64,000 bases of DNA from Agaribacillus sp965228415 (GTDB lineage Bacteria; Bacteroidota; Bacteroidia; Cytophagales; Cyclobacteriaceae): contig OZ245814.1 in the NCBI GenBank assembly GCA_965228415.1, forward strand, positions 5,208,001 through 5,272,000, read 5' to 3'. Under the pieces are notes generated by a model, which searched no databases, had not been told where the DNA came from, and saw only the letters and a list, made by a program, of their open reading frames with translations. Both the position numbers and the translations under genes were made by a program. Shown here one piece after another: positions 27,159-35,082 of the stretch (position 1 is its first letter; every line of letters begins with the position of its first letter).

Positions 27159-28334
27159 ATGCTAAAGCGGAGTAAATATTTGCCGGTCCATTTTTGGTTG
27201 CCGGTTTGTTGTTTATGCTTTTTATCTTGCGGCAACGAAAATAAGCGCAAGGTAATTGCCGACACCACCAGCAAGACGGCCGCCGAAGATAAGATTGAAA
27301 TTAAATTTGCCGAAAGATTTAGAATATTTTACAAGGATGGTTACAAATTGATAACCGTCAATAAGCCTTGGCGAGGGGCTAAAAGGGGGTTTAGTTATGC
27401 GTTGGTAGACAAAGGGGATCCGCTGCCGGTATTACCGGATTCAGTAACCGTCATTCGAATTCCCGTGCAAAAATTTGTCTGCACTTCCACCTCTCATCTT
27501 CCCGCCCTGGAGTATTTGGAAGAGGAGGAAAAACTGGTGGGTTTTCCCAATACAAAGTATATTTCCTCAGAGAACATCCGGCAACAAATTGCCAGTGGTG
27601 ATATACGTGAAATTGGCAGTGAGGCAGGCTTGAATATTGAAGCGCTGATGGCATTGGAACCGGATTTGGTGCTTGACTTTGCTATGGGCAATGAACATGA
27701 TAATTTCCAGGTAATTAAAAAAATTGGTGTTCCCGTGGTAATAAGTGCAGACTATATGGAACGCACGCCACTTGGACGAGCCGAATGGATCAAGTTCACG
27801 TCCTTTTTTTTCCGTCAGGAAAAGAAAGCCGATTCAATTTTTAATATTATTCATTCAAATTATGATTCCTTGGTCGCCCTCGCTTCTGGTGCTAAAAACA
27901 GGCCTACCGTCTACAGCGGGAAGGTTTATGAGGGTATTTGGTATGTTCCCGGTGGAAATAACTTCGGAGCCAAGTTTTTAGCGGATGCTCATGGCACTTA
28001 TTTATGGGCTGATGACCCTTCCTCCGGAAGTAGCCAGCTGAGCTTTGAAGCAGTTTATGAAAAGGCGCATAAAGCCGACTTTTGGATTGGCCTTGGCTCT
28101 TTTAATTCGTTGAGCGAAATTAAAAATGCAGATGTCCGCTATGCAAAATTTGATGCCTTTAAAAACGGTGCTGTTTATAATTATAATGCCAGAATCGGGC
28201 CGGAGGGAGGTAATGAGTTTTTGGAGCTGGGATTCTTAAGGCCAGATATTGTGGTAGCAGATCTGATAAAGATCTTGCATCCTCAATTATTGCCCGGGCA
28301 CCAGCTTTACTTTTATCAAAAACTGGAAGATTGA
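27159..28334 (+). CDS. BtuF-like ABC transporter substrate-binding lipoprotein
   Basis: A protein of 391 residues. The signal peptide ends in the lipobox FLSCGNENK. The mature part resembles class III periplasmic binding proteins for cobalamin, heme or siderophores: FAERFRIFYKDGYKLITV, FVCTSTSHLPALEYL, EPDLVLDFAMG and the late ELGFLRPDIVVADLIKILHP. It delivers ligand to the permease encoded 23 bp downstream. The putative cobalamin riboswitch before it and the FecCD/BtuC-type partner make cobalamin or another corrinoid the likely substrate, but siderophore-iron cannot be excluded from sequence. Confidence 0.85.
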   Translation: MLKRSKYLPVHFWLPVCCLCFLSCGNENKRKVIADTTSKTAAEDKIEIKFAERFRIFYKDGYKLITVNKPWRGAKRGFSYALVDKGDPLPVLPDSVTVIRIPVQKFVCTSTSHLPALEYLEEEEKLVGFPNTKYISSENIRQQIASGDIREIGSEAGLNIEALMALEPDLVLDFAMGNEHDNFQVIKKIGVPVVISADYMERTPLGRAEWIKFTSFFFRQEKKADSIFNIIHSNYDSLVALASGAKNRPTVYSGKVYEGIWYVPGGNNFGAKFLADAHGTYLWADDPSSGSSQLSFEAVYEKAHKADFWIGLGSFNSLSEIKNADVRYAKFDAFKNGAVYNYNARIGPEGGNEFLELGFLRPDIVVADLIKILHPQLLPGHQLYFYQKLED

Positions 28335-28357
28335 TAACCGCCAGTTACACTTAAGCC

Positions 28358-29419
28358 ATGAACACGTCAAAGCTAAAAAGTAAAAAATTAAATTTCTGGT
28401 ATCTAACTGTAATCTTCCCCGTCACGGCGATTGTATTATTTGTTTTAAATATCTATCTGGGTTCTATCGATATCCCATTTACACAAATCATAGAAATATT
28501 AAGTGGCGGGACACCCGCTCATGAAAGCTGGGCCAATATTCTTTTTGACTTTCGGCTGCCAAAAGCTACTGCCGCTGTACTCGTGGGAGCCGGACTTGCC
28601 ATCGGTGGCCTCCTGATGCAAACATTGTTTAATAATCCACTGGCAGGTCCCTTTGTCCTTGGAATAACTTCAGGGGCCAGTTTAGGCGTGGCCTTACTGG
28701 TGATGGCCAGCCAGTTTTTAATAAGTATTTTCCCCGGGTTTGTGCAAGTAGGCAATTGGACTTTAATATTATCGGGCTGTCTGGGTGCAGGGCTGGTATT
28801 ATTTGTGGTTTTACTGGTTTCTGCCAGTGTTAAAAGCAGTATGACGCTGTTGATTGTAGGATTACTTTTTGGCAGCACAGCCGGAGCCCTGGTAAGCATT
28901 TTACAGTTTTTTAGCGATAAGGAACAGATTCAAACCTATGTTATCTGGACCTTCGGAAGTCTGGGAGGCCTTACCTGGGAGGAGCTGGTATTGTTTATCC
29001 CTGTGGTGATGATTGGATTGGTTATGGCTTTTTTGTTAAAAAAGCCTTTAAATGCCTTGTTGATTGGAGAAGAGTATGCGCAAAGTATGGGAGTGAAAGT
29101 CAAACGGGTGCGTGTGATGATTATTATCATTGCCAGTCTTCTTGCCGGCAGTATAACCGCCTTTTGCGGCCCCATCGCTTTTATAGGAATAGCTGTTCCG
29201 CACATGGCCAGGATCCTGTTAAATAGTGGCAACCATCATTACCTGATTCCTGCAACGATCATGTTGGGAATTATAGTTATGTTGATTTGTGATACAATAG
29301 CCCAGATACCGGGGAGCCAATACATTTTACCAATCAATGCCATAACATCATTGTTCGGAGCGCCCATGGTCCTGTGGATAGTATTGGGGAAAAAAGATTT
29401 TAGAGTTTCTTTTGCCTGA
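28358..29419 (+). CDS. FecCD/BtuC family ABC transporter permease
   Basis: A protein of 353 residues with about ten membrane helices. Family marks are RLPKATAAVLVGAGLAIGGLLMQTLFNNPLAGPFVLGITSGASLG, IVGLLFGSTAGALVS, GSLGGLTWEEL and the coupling region AQSMGVKVKR, then CGPIAFIGIAVPHMAR. This is the channel subunit for vitamin B12 or iron-siderophore import. Its last base overlaps the ATG of the ATPase gene at 29419, so the two are translationally coupled. Confidence 0.93.
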   Translation: MNTSKLKSKKLNFWYLTVIFPVTAIVLFVLNIYLGSIDIPFTQIIEILSGGTPAHESWANILFDFRLPKATAAVLVGAGLAIGGLLMQTLFNNPLAGPFVLGITSGASLGVALLVMASQFLISIFPGFVQVGNWTLILSGCLGAGLVLFVVLLVSASVKSSMTLLIVGLLFGSTAGALVSILQFFSDKEQIQTYVIWTFGSLGGLTWEELVLFIPVVMIGLVMAFLLKKPLNALLIGEEYAQSMGVKVKRVRVMIIIIASLLAGSITAFCGPIAFIGIAVPHMARILLNSGNHHYLIPATIMLGIIVMLICDTIAQIPGSQYILPINAITSLFGAPMVLWIVLGKKDFRVSFA

Positions 29420-30447
29420 TGGATCAAAGTAATCACCATAGTATACTGGAGATAAGCAATTTGACAATTGGCTATTTCTATGGCAAGAGAAAAAAGATTA
29501 TTCTGGACCGGATCAACTTAACGCTGGAAAAAGGAAACCTGGTTTGTATGCTGGGAGAGAATGGTGTTGGTAAATCAACCCTGCTGAAAACTATTTCAAG
29601 GGTAATTCCGCCTCTTTCGGGAGAAATCTTCATAGACGGCCACTCGCTACAGCACATCCGGCAAAAGTCCCTGGCCAAAAATATAAGTGTGGTCTTAACC
29701 GGTGGCCAAAAACCCGGGATACTGAAAGTTCGCGAAATGGTAGCTTTAGGACGCTATCCATATACCGGTTGGGGTGGAGGGCTGTCGGCCGAAGATCATG
29801 ATAAGATTGACTGGGCATTAAACCTCACTAACGTAAATCATTTAGCGGATGAAAGCATAGCGACATTAAGTGATGGACAGCTGCAAAAAGTGATGATTGC
29901 ACGGGCGTTGGCACAGGATAGCGACATTATGATTTTGGATGAACCAACAGCTTTTTTAGATGTCAACAATCGACTGGAAATTATGCATCTGTTAAAAATG
30001 CTGGCTTGGGAAACCAAAAAGGCCATCCTGGTATCCACCCATGATCTTGATTCCGCTTTCCATACCGCCGATCAATTATGGCTGGCAACCTGCTGTCTGC
30101 CAATTACTACCGGCTGCCCTGAGGACCTGATCGTCGAGGGTGAGATACAGAATCTTTTCGATCACGAAGCATTTGTTTTTGACCAACAGTCAGGCAGGTT
30201 TAAGACAGATTTCAAATCCATTAGACAAATTGACCTGCAAGGAGCCCATGATAAGTATTACTTATGGACAAAGAGTGGCCTTGAAAGAATTGGCTACGAG
30301 GTGGTTAAAAGCGGGTCAACATTAAAACTATCTATCGAATCGAATGGCAATGCGCCGATCTGGCGACTTGAAGATGATGATAAACTTCATAATTTTAGCG
30401 CTATAGGCGAATTAATCAGTTTTTTAAGAGGACATCATCTGGGATAA
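29419..30447 (+). CDS. FecE/BtuD-type ABC transporter ATPase with C-terminal extension
   Basis: A protein of 342 residues. Walker A GENGVGKST is at 46-54; the signature LSDGQLQK is near 150; Walker B with IMILDEPTAFLD is near 170; and the H-loop is in VSTHDLDSAF. Residues after about 255 form an extra domain of about 80 residues (YYLWTKSGLERIGYEVVK, PIWRLEDDDKLHNFSAIGELISFL) not found in compact BtuD or FecE. It energises the permease encoded just upstream. The extension may be regulatory or stabilise a dimer; its role is unknown. Confidence 0.9.
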   Translation: MDQSNHHSILEISNLTIGYFYGKRKKIILDRINLTLEKGNLVCMLGENGVGKSTLLKTISRVIPPLSGEIFIDGHSLQHIRQKSLAKNISVVLTGGQKPGILKVREMVALGRYPYTGWGGGLSAEDHDKIDWALNLTNVNHLADESIATLSDGQLQKVMIARALAQDSDIMILDEPTAFLDVNNRLEIMHLLKMLAWETKKAILVSTHDLDSAFHTADQLWLATCCLPITTGCPEDLIVEGEIQNLFDHEAFVFDQQSGRFKTDFKSIRQIDLQGAHDKYYLWTKSGLERIGYEVVKSGSTLKLSIESNGNAPIWRLEDDDKLHNFSAIGELISFLRGHHLG

Positions 30448-30500
30448 CGTATTGAGGTACTGACCTTTATCTTAATCCCCTGAAATTTTTTTCGATTTTT

Positions 30501-30553
30501 TACGACAAAAGTCGTATTTTATTTGTATTTACGACAAGCGTCGTTTATATTTA
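30501..30553 (+). promoter_or_regulatory. Promoter and twin operators of the BlaI-type repressor operon
   Basis: Two dyads of the same design: TACGAC-AAAA-GTCGTA (30501-30516) and TACGAC-AAGC-GTCGTT (30530-30545), with centres 29 bp apart. A candidate promoter overlaps them: TTTG at 30522-30525 and TATATTTAC from 30546, placing dyad 2 between the -33 and -7 elements. These are fitting autoregulatory sites for the repressor encoded from 30579. Confidence 0.75.
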
Positions 30554-30578
30554 CCATATCGATTTAAAATAAGTAATT

Positions 30579-30971
30579 ATGGATAATAAAAAAGACAAAC
30601 CTTCAGAGGGAGAATTGGAGATTTTGCAGGTATTATGGGAACGTGAACCGGTAACGGTTAAAGATATCCATGCTGAAATAGCCAGCAAAAAAAATGTCGG
30701 CTATACCACCACCCTAAAGCAGATCCAACGCATGTTTGACAAAGGACTGGTATCGAGAAAAAAAGATGGTAAGTCTCATCTTTATACCAGCAATATCAAA
30801 TTGCATGAAACCCAAAATACGCTTTTTGATAAATTATTGAATACTGCTTTTAAAGGGTCGGCCATGAATCTTGCCATGCATGCGCTGGGAAAAAGCAAGG
30901 CGACACCTGAAGAGATTAAGCAGCTGAGAGAACTATTGGACAAAATGGAAAAGGGGGAACACAATGCCTGA
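30579..30971 (+). CDS. BlaI/MecI/CopY family transcriptional repressor
   Basis: A protein of 130 residues with a winged-helix domain at the N-terminus (SEGELEILQVLWEREPVTVKDIHAEI, GYTTTLKQIQRMFDKGLVSRKKDGKSHLY) and a helical dimerisation tail. Family members repress genes until a partner membrane protease signals. The two TACGAC dyads upstream suit a dimer of this family and imply autoregulation. The stop overlaps the start of the M56 protein gene by 8 bp, the standard repressor-sensor pairing. Confidence 0.93.
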   Translation: MDNKKDKPSEGELEILQVLWEREPVTVKDIHAEIASKKNVGYTTTLKQIQRMFDKGLVSRKKDGKSHLYTSNIKLHETQNTLFDKLLNTAFKGSAMNLAMHALGKSKATPEEIKQLRELLDKMEKGEHNA

Positions 30972-33096
30972 CTTTGAAACATTTTTATCTGACGTGGTCC
31001 AGGCTGTTGGACTGACTATTATTGACACCTTGTGGCAGGGCTTATTAATTGGGTTGATCCTGTTTATTTTATTAGGCCTGGTAAAATCCAATGCGTCTGC
31101 TATTCGCTACAGGCTATCGTTACTGGCCTTGATGATGATGTTGGTATGCACTGCCAATAGTTTTGTACATCATATACTGGAATCAGGCCAGTCTACTATT
31201 TTGGGGTCCAATCTATCATTGGTTTTCTTCAAAAATCAGGGAGCCGGCAATGCAGAAGGATCCTTGATGCATGATCATGGCATTGTAGCCTTCCTGCTTT
31301 CCCTAAAAGAGTTTCTTTATCAGCGGACCTCCCTGATTACAGGTATATGGCTTTGTGGCGTGGTACTTTTATATTTCAAATTACTGGGTGGGTTGATCTA
31401 TATCCGCCAGTTAAAAGGGAGATGCCGGGAAGTGACCGATGGGTTTTGGAAAAGGCAATTAACAGGATTAACAACACTGGTGGGCGTCAATAAACTTCCC
31501 CAACTTATGGAGTCGGAAATGGTAGGTGCTCCCATGACCATTGGCTACCTGCGACCAATCATCATTTTGCCCATTGGCATGTTGACAGGAGTACCCACTG
31601 CCCAGCTGGAGTTAATTTTAGTTCACGAACTGATCCATATTAAAAAAGCAGATTATATCATCAACATATTTCAGTCCCTGGTCGAAATCATCTTTTTTTA
31701 TCATCCTACCACCTGGTTTATTTCTCATATGATACAACAGGAACGGGAAAATCGTTGTGACCAAATTACGGTCAAACTGACGCATCAGCCTTTAGCCTAT
31801 GCGCAGGCATTGACCACAGTAAACGAAAACAATAACCATTTAAAAGCCAAACTTGCTATGTCAATACAATCCAAAAAACGAGATCTTACCATGAGAATAT
31901 TCAGAATTTTAAATATCAAAGACCCAAAGCCCCGCAATCACGGGTTGGTGGCTGCCACACTGATACTGTTTATGGCCGTCAGTTTCTTTTCCTTTTATAC
32001 CCCCCAAAAGCTATCCGAGGAAGCGTTGACAACCATGGCAACTCCAAATGCAGATAGCAATTCCCAAACAGCCAACCTGCCGGTTAGTGGCATGGATGAA
32101 GTGCAGACAAAAAACAGCATACCATTGGCAGACCAGATGCAATCGGATGCTGCCTTCCTGCAAGAAAGTATAAAAGCCACCGCTCCCACACAGCCAGGTG
32201 ATACTACGGGAAAACAATTGCGGATCCGAACTGAGAATGGCCTCAGTCCCATTTATTATTTAGATGGTAAAAAAATAGAGGAGAAAGATTTTAAAGCTGT
32301 GGATGTTGAAAATATAGCTTCCGTCGAGGTTTTAAAAGGAGAAAAGGCACTCGAAAAGTTCGGGCCCGAAGCTAAAAATGGGGTGGTGCTTATTTATACC
32401 AAACTTTCAAAATCAGCGAAAGAACTGGAGAAACGCTTGCATTTAATGGAAAAACAGGCGAAGGAAAAAGCTAAAAAAGAACAAATGCAAAAATTTGAAT
32501 TTTCTGCCGATGAAATGGCGGTGGTTGATCCCAAAAATGATAAAATCGAATTACAGGGAAATGTGAAGATAAAGGCGGTGGACAAGGTTTCTTCTGAAGC
32601 AAAGCTGGTAGTGACCAGTAATCATGTCATGCAAGGTGCCTTGTTTATTGTCGATGGAAAAGAGTCTCAAAAGACCTGGAAGGAGCTGGAAAAGATCTTG
32701 TCTGCGACTGAGATCAACCATGTCAATGTTCTTCGCGGGGAATCGGCTATTGCGAAATATGGCAAGAAAGGAGCTAATGGTGTAGTAGAAGTGACAACCA
32801 AAAAGAAACTTTCTCACAACAAAGACATCACCGCGGCAGTCCGGCAAGCCGATGTATTTCCAAACCCGTCATCCGGCGATTTTAATATCCGGCTTAAGCT
32901 GGAACAAAGATCGAAAGTTAATATCCGGCTATATGATTTGAACGGAAAATTAATGGATAAAATACTTAGAAAATCATTAAATAAAGGCGCTCACACAATA
33001 GGATGGACACCGGAGAACATTTCTCCCGGCAATTACATTCTCCATATCAACACCGGGCGGGAGCTATTGAAGCGGCAAATTATAATAAATAAATAA
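30964..33096 (+). CDS. M56 (BlaR1-type) membrane peptidase with TonB-plug-like segments and a T9SS sorting domain
   Basis: A protein of 710 residues. The N-terminal third has about four membrane helices and an M56 metallopeptidase domain with HELIH at 221-225 followed by RENRCDQ. Another helix lies near residue 330. Two repeats resemble TonB-receptor plug segments (PIYYLDGKKIEEKDF...IASVEVLKGEKALEKFGPEAKNGVVLIYT at about 427-478, and ALFIVDGKESQKTW...INHVNVLRGESAIAKYGKKGANGVVEV at about 558-615). The last 80 residues are a type IX secretion sorting domain (VFPNPSSGDF at 631, LYDLNGKLM, SPGNYILHI, IIINK). There is no penicillin-binding domain. It probably senses an envelope signal and cleaves the repressor. 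Confidence 0.87.
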   Translation: MPDFETFLSDVVQAVGLTIIDTLWQGLLIGLILFILLGLVKSNASAIRYRLSLLALMMMLVCTANSFVHHILESGQSTILGSNLSLVFFKNQGAGNAEGSLMHDHGIVAFLLSLKEFLYQRTSLITGIWLCGVVLLYFKLLGGLIYIRQLKGRCREVTDGFWKRQLTGLTTLVGVNKLPQLMESEMVGAPMTIGYLRPIIILPIGMLTGVPTAQLELILVHELIHIKKADYIINIFQSLVEIIFFYHPTTWFISHMIQQERENRCDQITVKLTHQPLAYAQALTTVNENNNHLKAKLAMSIQSKKRDLTMRIFRILNIKDPKPRNHGLVAATLILFMAVSFFSFYTPQKLSEEALTTMATPNADSNSQTANLPVSGMDEVQTKNSIPLADQMQSDAAFLQESIKATAPTQPGDTTGKQLRIRTENGLSPIYYLDGKKIEEKDFKAVDVENIASVEVLKGEKALEKFGPEAKNGVVLIYTKLSKSAKELEKRLHLMEKQAKEKAKKEQMQKFEFSADEMAVVDPKNDKIELQGNVKIKAVDKVSSEAKLVVTSNHVMQGALFIVDGKESQKTWKELEKILSATEINHVNVLRGESAIAKYGKKGANGVVEVTTKKKLSHNKDITAAVRQADVFPNPSSGDFNIRLKLEQRSKVNIRLYDLNGKLMDKILRKSLNKGAHTIGWTPENISPGNYILHINTGRELLKRQIIINK

Positions 33097-33111
33097 GTAT
33101 ACCTTCGTGTC

Positions 33112-33151
33112 TGGTGCCTATGCGGTAAAAAGAGTCAACTGCAAGGCACCA
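33112..33151. terminator. Hairpin between convergent genes
   Basis: Perfect 8-bp arms TGGTGCCT (33112-33119) and AGGCACCA (33144-33151) with a 24-nt loop, between the M56 gene and the EnvC-like gene. No strong T-run, so it is a modest terminator candidate in both directions. Confidence 0.45.
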
Positions 33152-33164
33152 CGGCACAAAAATC

Positions 33165-34340
33165 TTATTTCGGTGCCAACCAGCTTTGGGGGTCTAGTTT
33201 CTGGTTGTTTTTCCAAACCTGGAATTCCAGTTCAGACACGCCATTGTTGTCAGTATAGACTTCACCAATAACATCCCCTTCTACGATATCCTGACCGGTC
33301 TTCACCAACACATTTTTCATTTTGGAATAAACCGTAAAGTATTCCCCGTGTTTCACAATGACCGCCGTACCATTTCCTGGAACGAGGGCTACGCGCAGTA
33401 CTTTACCAGAATACACAGATTTTACCTTTTCGTCCTTATTGGTTTGTATATCTACACCGTTGTTGTTGACTACTATTCCTTTCAATGTCTGATGAGCCTG
33501 GCGCCCAAAATGATTGGAAATAAAACCTGGAACCGGCCATAACATCTTTGTTTTTTTACCTTCGAATGAAGACGACTCAGCTACCTCAGCCTTACCTGAA
33601 GCCCTGGCAATTTCCTTTTTCACAATATCTGCGATTAACTTATCGAGCCGGCTTGCGGCTCTTTTTCGGGCAGCCAGTTCTTTTTTGATTTCTTTTTCCT
33701 TACTGCTTAGTGACCGGATGATCTTACTTTGCTTGTTTTGGAGGGTGATAAGGTTGCGGTTTTCTTTTAATTGCAGATTTAAGGCGTTTTCCTTTTCCTG
33801 TTTCTTTTCTTCAATGATTACCCTTTGAGCCCCAAGTGATTCTTTTACAATTTTTATCTGCTCAACCTGGTTGATGCGCGTTTCGCCGTATTGTTCCAGG
33901 TATTTCATGCGCATGAAAAACTCATTAAACGTTTGCACTGAGAAAAGAAATACCAATTTATTGTAGCTGTTAGACGTTTTAGAGGCGCTGTACAACATGG
34001 CGGCATACTCTTTTTTCAAAGTTTTCAAATCACCGGCCATGGCATTTTCAATGGTTTGCAGCTCGTGTAGCTCCGCGTTCAATAAATTCACCTCTTTTTT
34101 AATGGATCGGATGAGGCTTTTCCTGGATTTTATAAGGACGGAAAGCGCATTTAACTGGCCAAGGCTGGCTTTTCTTTTCGTTTCGGTTTGGGCTAGTATT
34201 TTTTCAGCCTGAGCAATTTTTTTTAGTGTTTCCTGTTTTTCTTTCTCTAGTTTTTTCCGGTTATCATTTTGGCCGGTGACAACCTGAGAATAGGTTAAGA
34301 TCAATAGTGTAATAACAACAAATAACCTACCTTCGCGCAT
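33165..34340 (-). CDS. EnvC-like murein hydrolase activator (degenerate M23/LytM domain)
   Basis: A protein of 391 residues. A signal peptide (about 1-23) is followed by a long coiled coil (about 25-240, with KEKQETLKKIAQAEKIL and similar heptads). A C-terminal LytM/M23 fold follows (VPGFISNHFGRQAHQTLKG, VYSGKVLRVALVPGNGTAVIVKHG, GDVIGEVYT, LEFQVWKNNQKLDPQSWL). The metal-binding motifs are lost: the HxxxD position reads NNGVD and the late HxH reads ELEF. That is typical of EnvC-type activators, which switch on cell-division amidases rather than cut peptidoglycan themselves. The start overlaps the DUF4292 gene by 14 bp. Confidence 0.9.
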   Translation of the reverse strand: MREGRLFVVITLLILTYSQVVTGQNDNRKKLEKEKQETLKKIAQAEKILAQTETKRKASLGQLNALSVLIKSRKSLIRSIKKEVNLLNAELHELQTIENAMAGDLKTLKKEYAAMLYSASKTSNSYNKLVFLFSVQTFNEFFMRMKYLEQYGETRINQVEQIKIVKESLGAQRVIIEEKKQEKENALNLQLKENRNLITLQNKQSKIIRSLSSKEKEIKKELAARKRAASRLDKLIADIVKKEIARASGKAEVAESSSFEGKKTKMLWPVPGFISNHFGRQAHQTLKGIVVNNNGVDIQTNKDEKVKSVYSGKVLRVALVPGNGTAVIVKHGEYFTVYSKMKNVLVKTGQDIVEGDVIGEVYTDNNGVSELEFQVWKNNQKLDPQSWLAPK

Positions 34341-35082
34341 ATTTTTGAGGGATATTAAATGGAAATTTTAGTGGCTTTTCAGGTATTTCCGCTTTACTGA
34401 AAGCCAGGTTAATTTCTGTAAATAAGGTTCTGTTCTTATCGTTATACTTGAGGGTTGCTGAACTGCTAAAGGGAAATGGCACCTTATTTACCGGATTAAA
34501 GTCTTTATAAAGTAAATTGAGTGTATTTCTGGTGGCTTCCTGTTCAATAGAAACCTTTTCCAGTCGCTGTGATGAGCGGCTGATATAATTTTCAATCGAA
34601 TGAATGGTTGATTTTTGTTTTACAAGGAAAAAGTCACTTTGCCGGCTGACTTTATCCTTTTTCTCCAGGACAAATGGCATATTGCCTATGATCATCGATT
34701 CGATCATATGATAGTTAATGTCGAATTTGTATTTATCTGCCAACTCTTCATAACTGTATGTATGAAATTCCTTGTTAATTCGATCGATCATGGTTAGTGA
34801 GTCTTTGGTAATTAACACCCTGCCACCTTCTATGCCCCCTACACCAGAAAATTGAATCCAGATCACACTGTCTTTTTTCATGCGAATGTTGGCTTTGGCA
34901 TTTTGCCTTTCGTTTTCTTCGAGATAATTTACTTTGGCCTTTCCTCTGAGGTAATCAAATTCAAATTCCTTGATTTCCAATTTATTATTTTTCCCGGATG
35001 AATTGGTGCCGGCTAATTCCCGCTTACAGGAGTAGAACAGGGAAGCCAGGCAAAGCAGTAACAGGTAGTGTTTTTTACTCAT
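34327..35082 (-). CDS. DUF4292-type lipoprotein
   Basis: A protein of 251 residues from the ATG at 35082, which gives a clean lipoprotein signal (KKHYLLLLCLASLFYSCKREL). A longer in-frame start exists but would run far into the TPR gene, so it is rejected. The mature part is rich in beta-strand pattern with KVNYLEENERQNAKANIRMKKDSVIWIQFSGVGGIEGGRVLITKDS-like segments and resembles LolA/LolB-type folds of Bacteroidota DUF4292 proteins. It lies between the TPR protein and the EnvC-like protein with overlaps on both sides, so the three form one envelope operon. A role in outer-membrane lipoprotein or cell-wall upkeep is inference. Confidence 0.78.
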   Translation of the reverse strand: MSKKHYLLLLCLASLFYSCKRELAGTNSSGKNNKLEIKEFEFDYLRGKAKVNYLEENERQNAKANIRMKKDSVIWIQFSGVGGIEGGRVLITKDSLTMIDRINKEFHTYSYEELADKYKFDINYHMIESMIIGNMPFVLEKKDKVSRQSDFFLVKQKSTIHSIENYISRSSQRLEKVSIEQEATRNTLNLLYKDFNPVNKVPFPFSSSATLKYNDKNRTLFTEINLAFSKAEIPEKPLKFPFNIPQKYARR

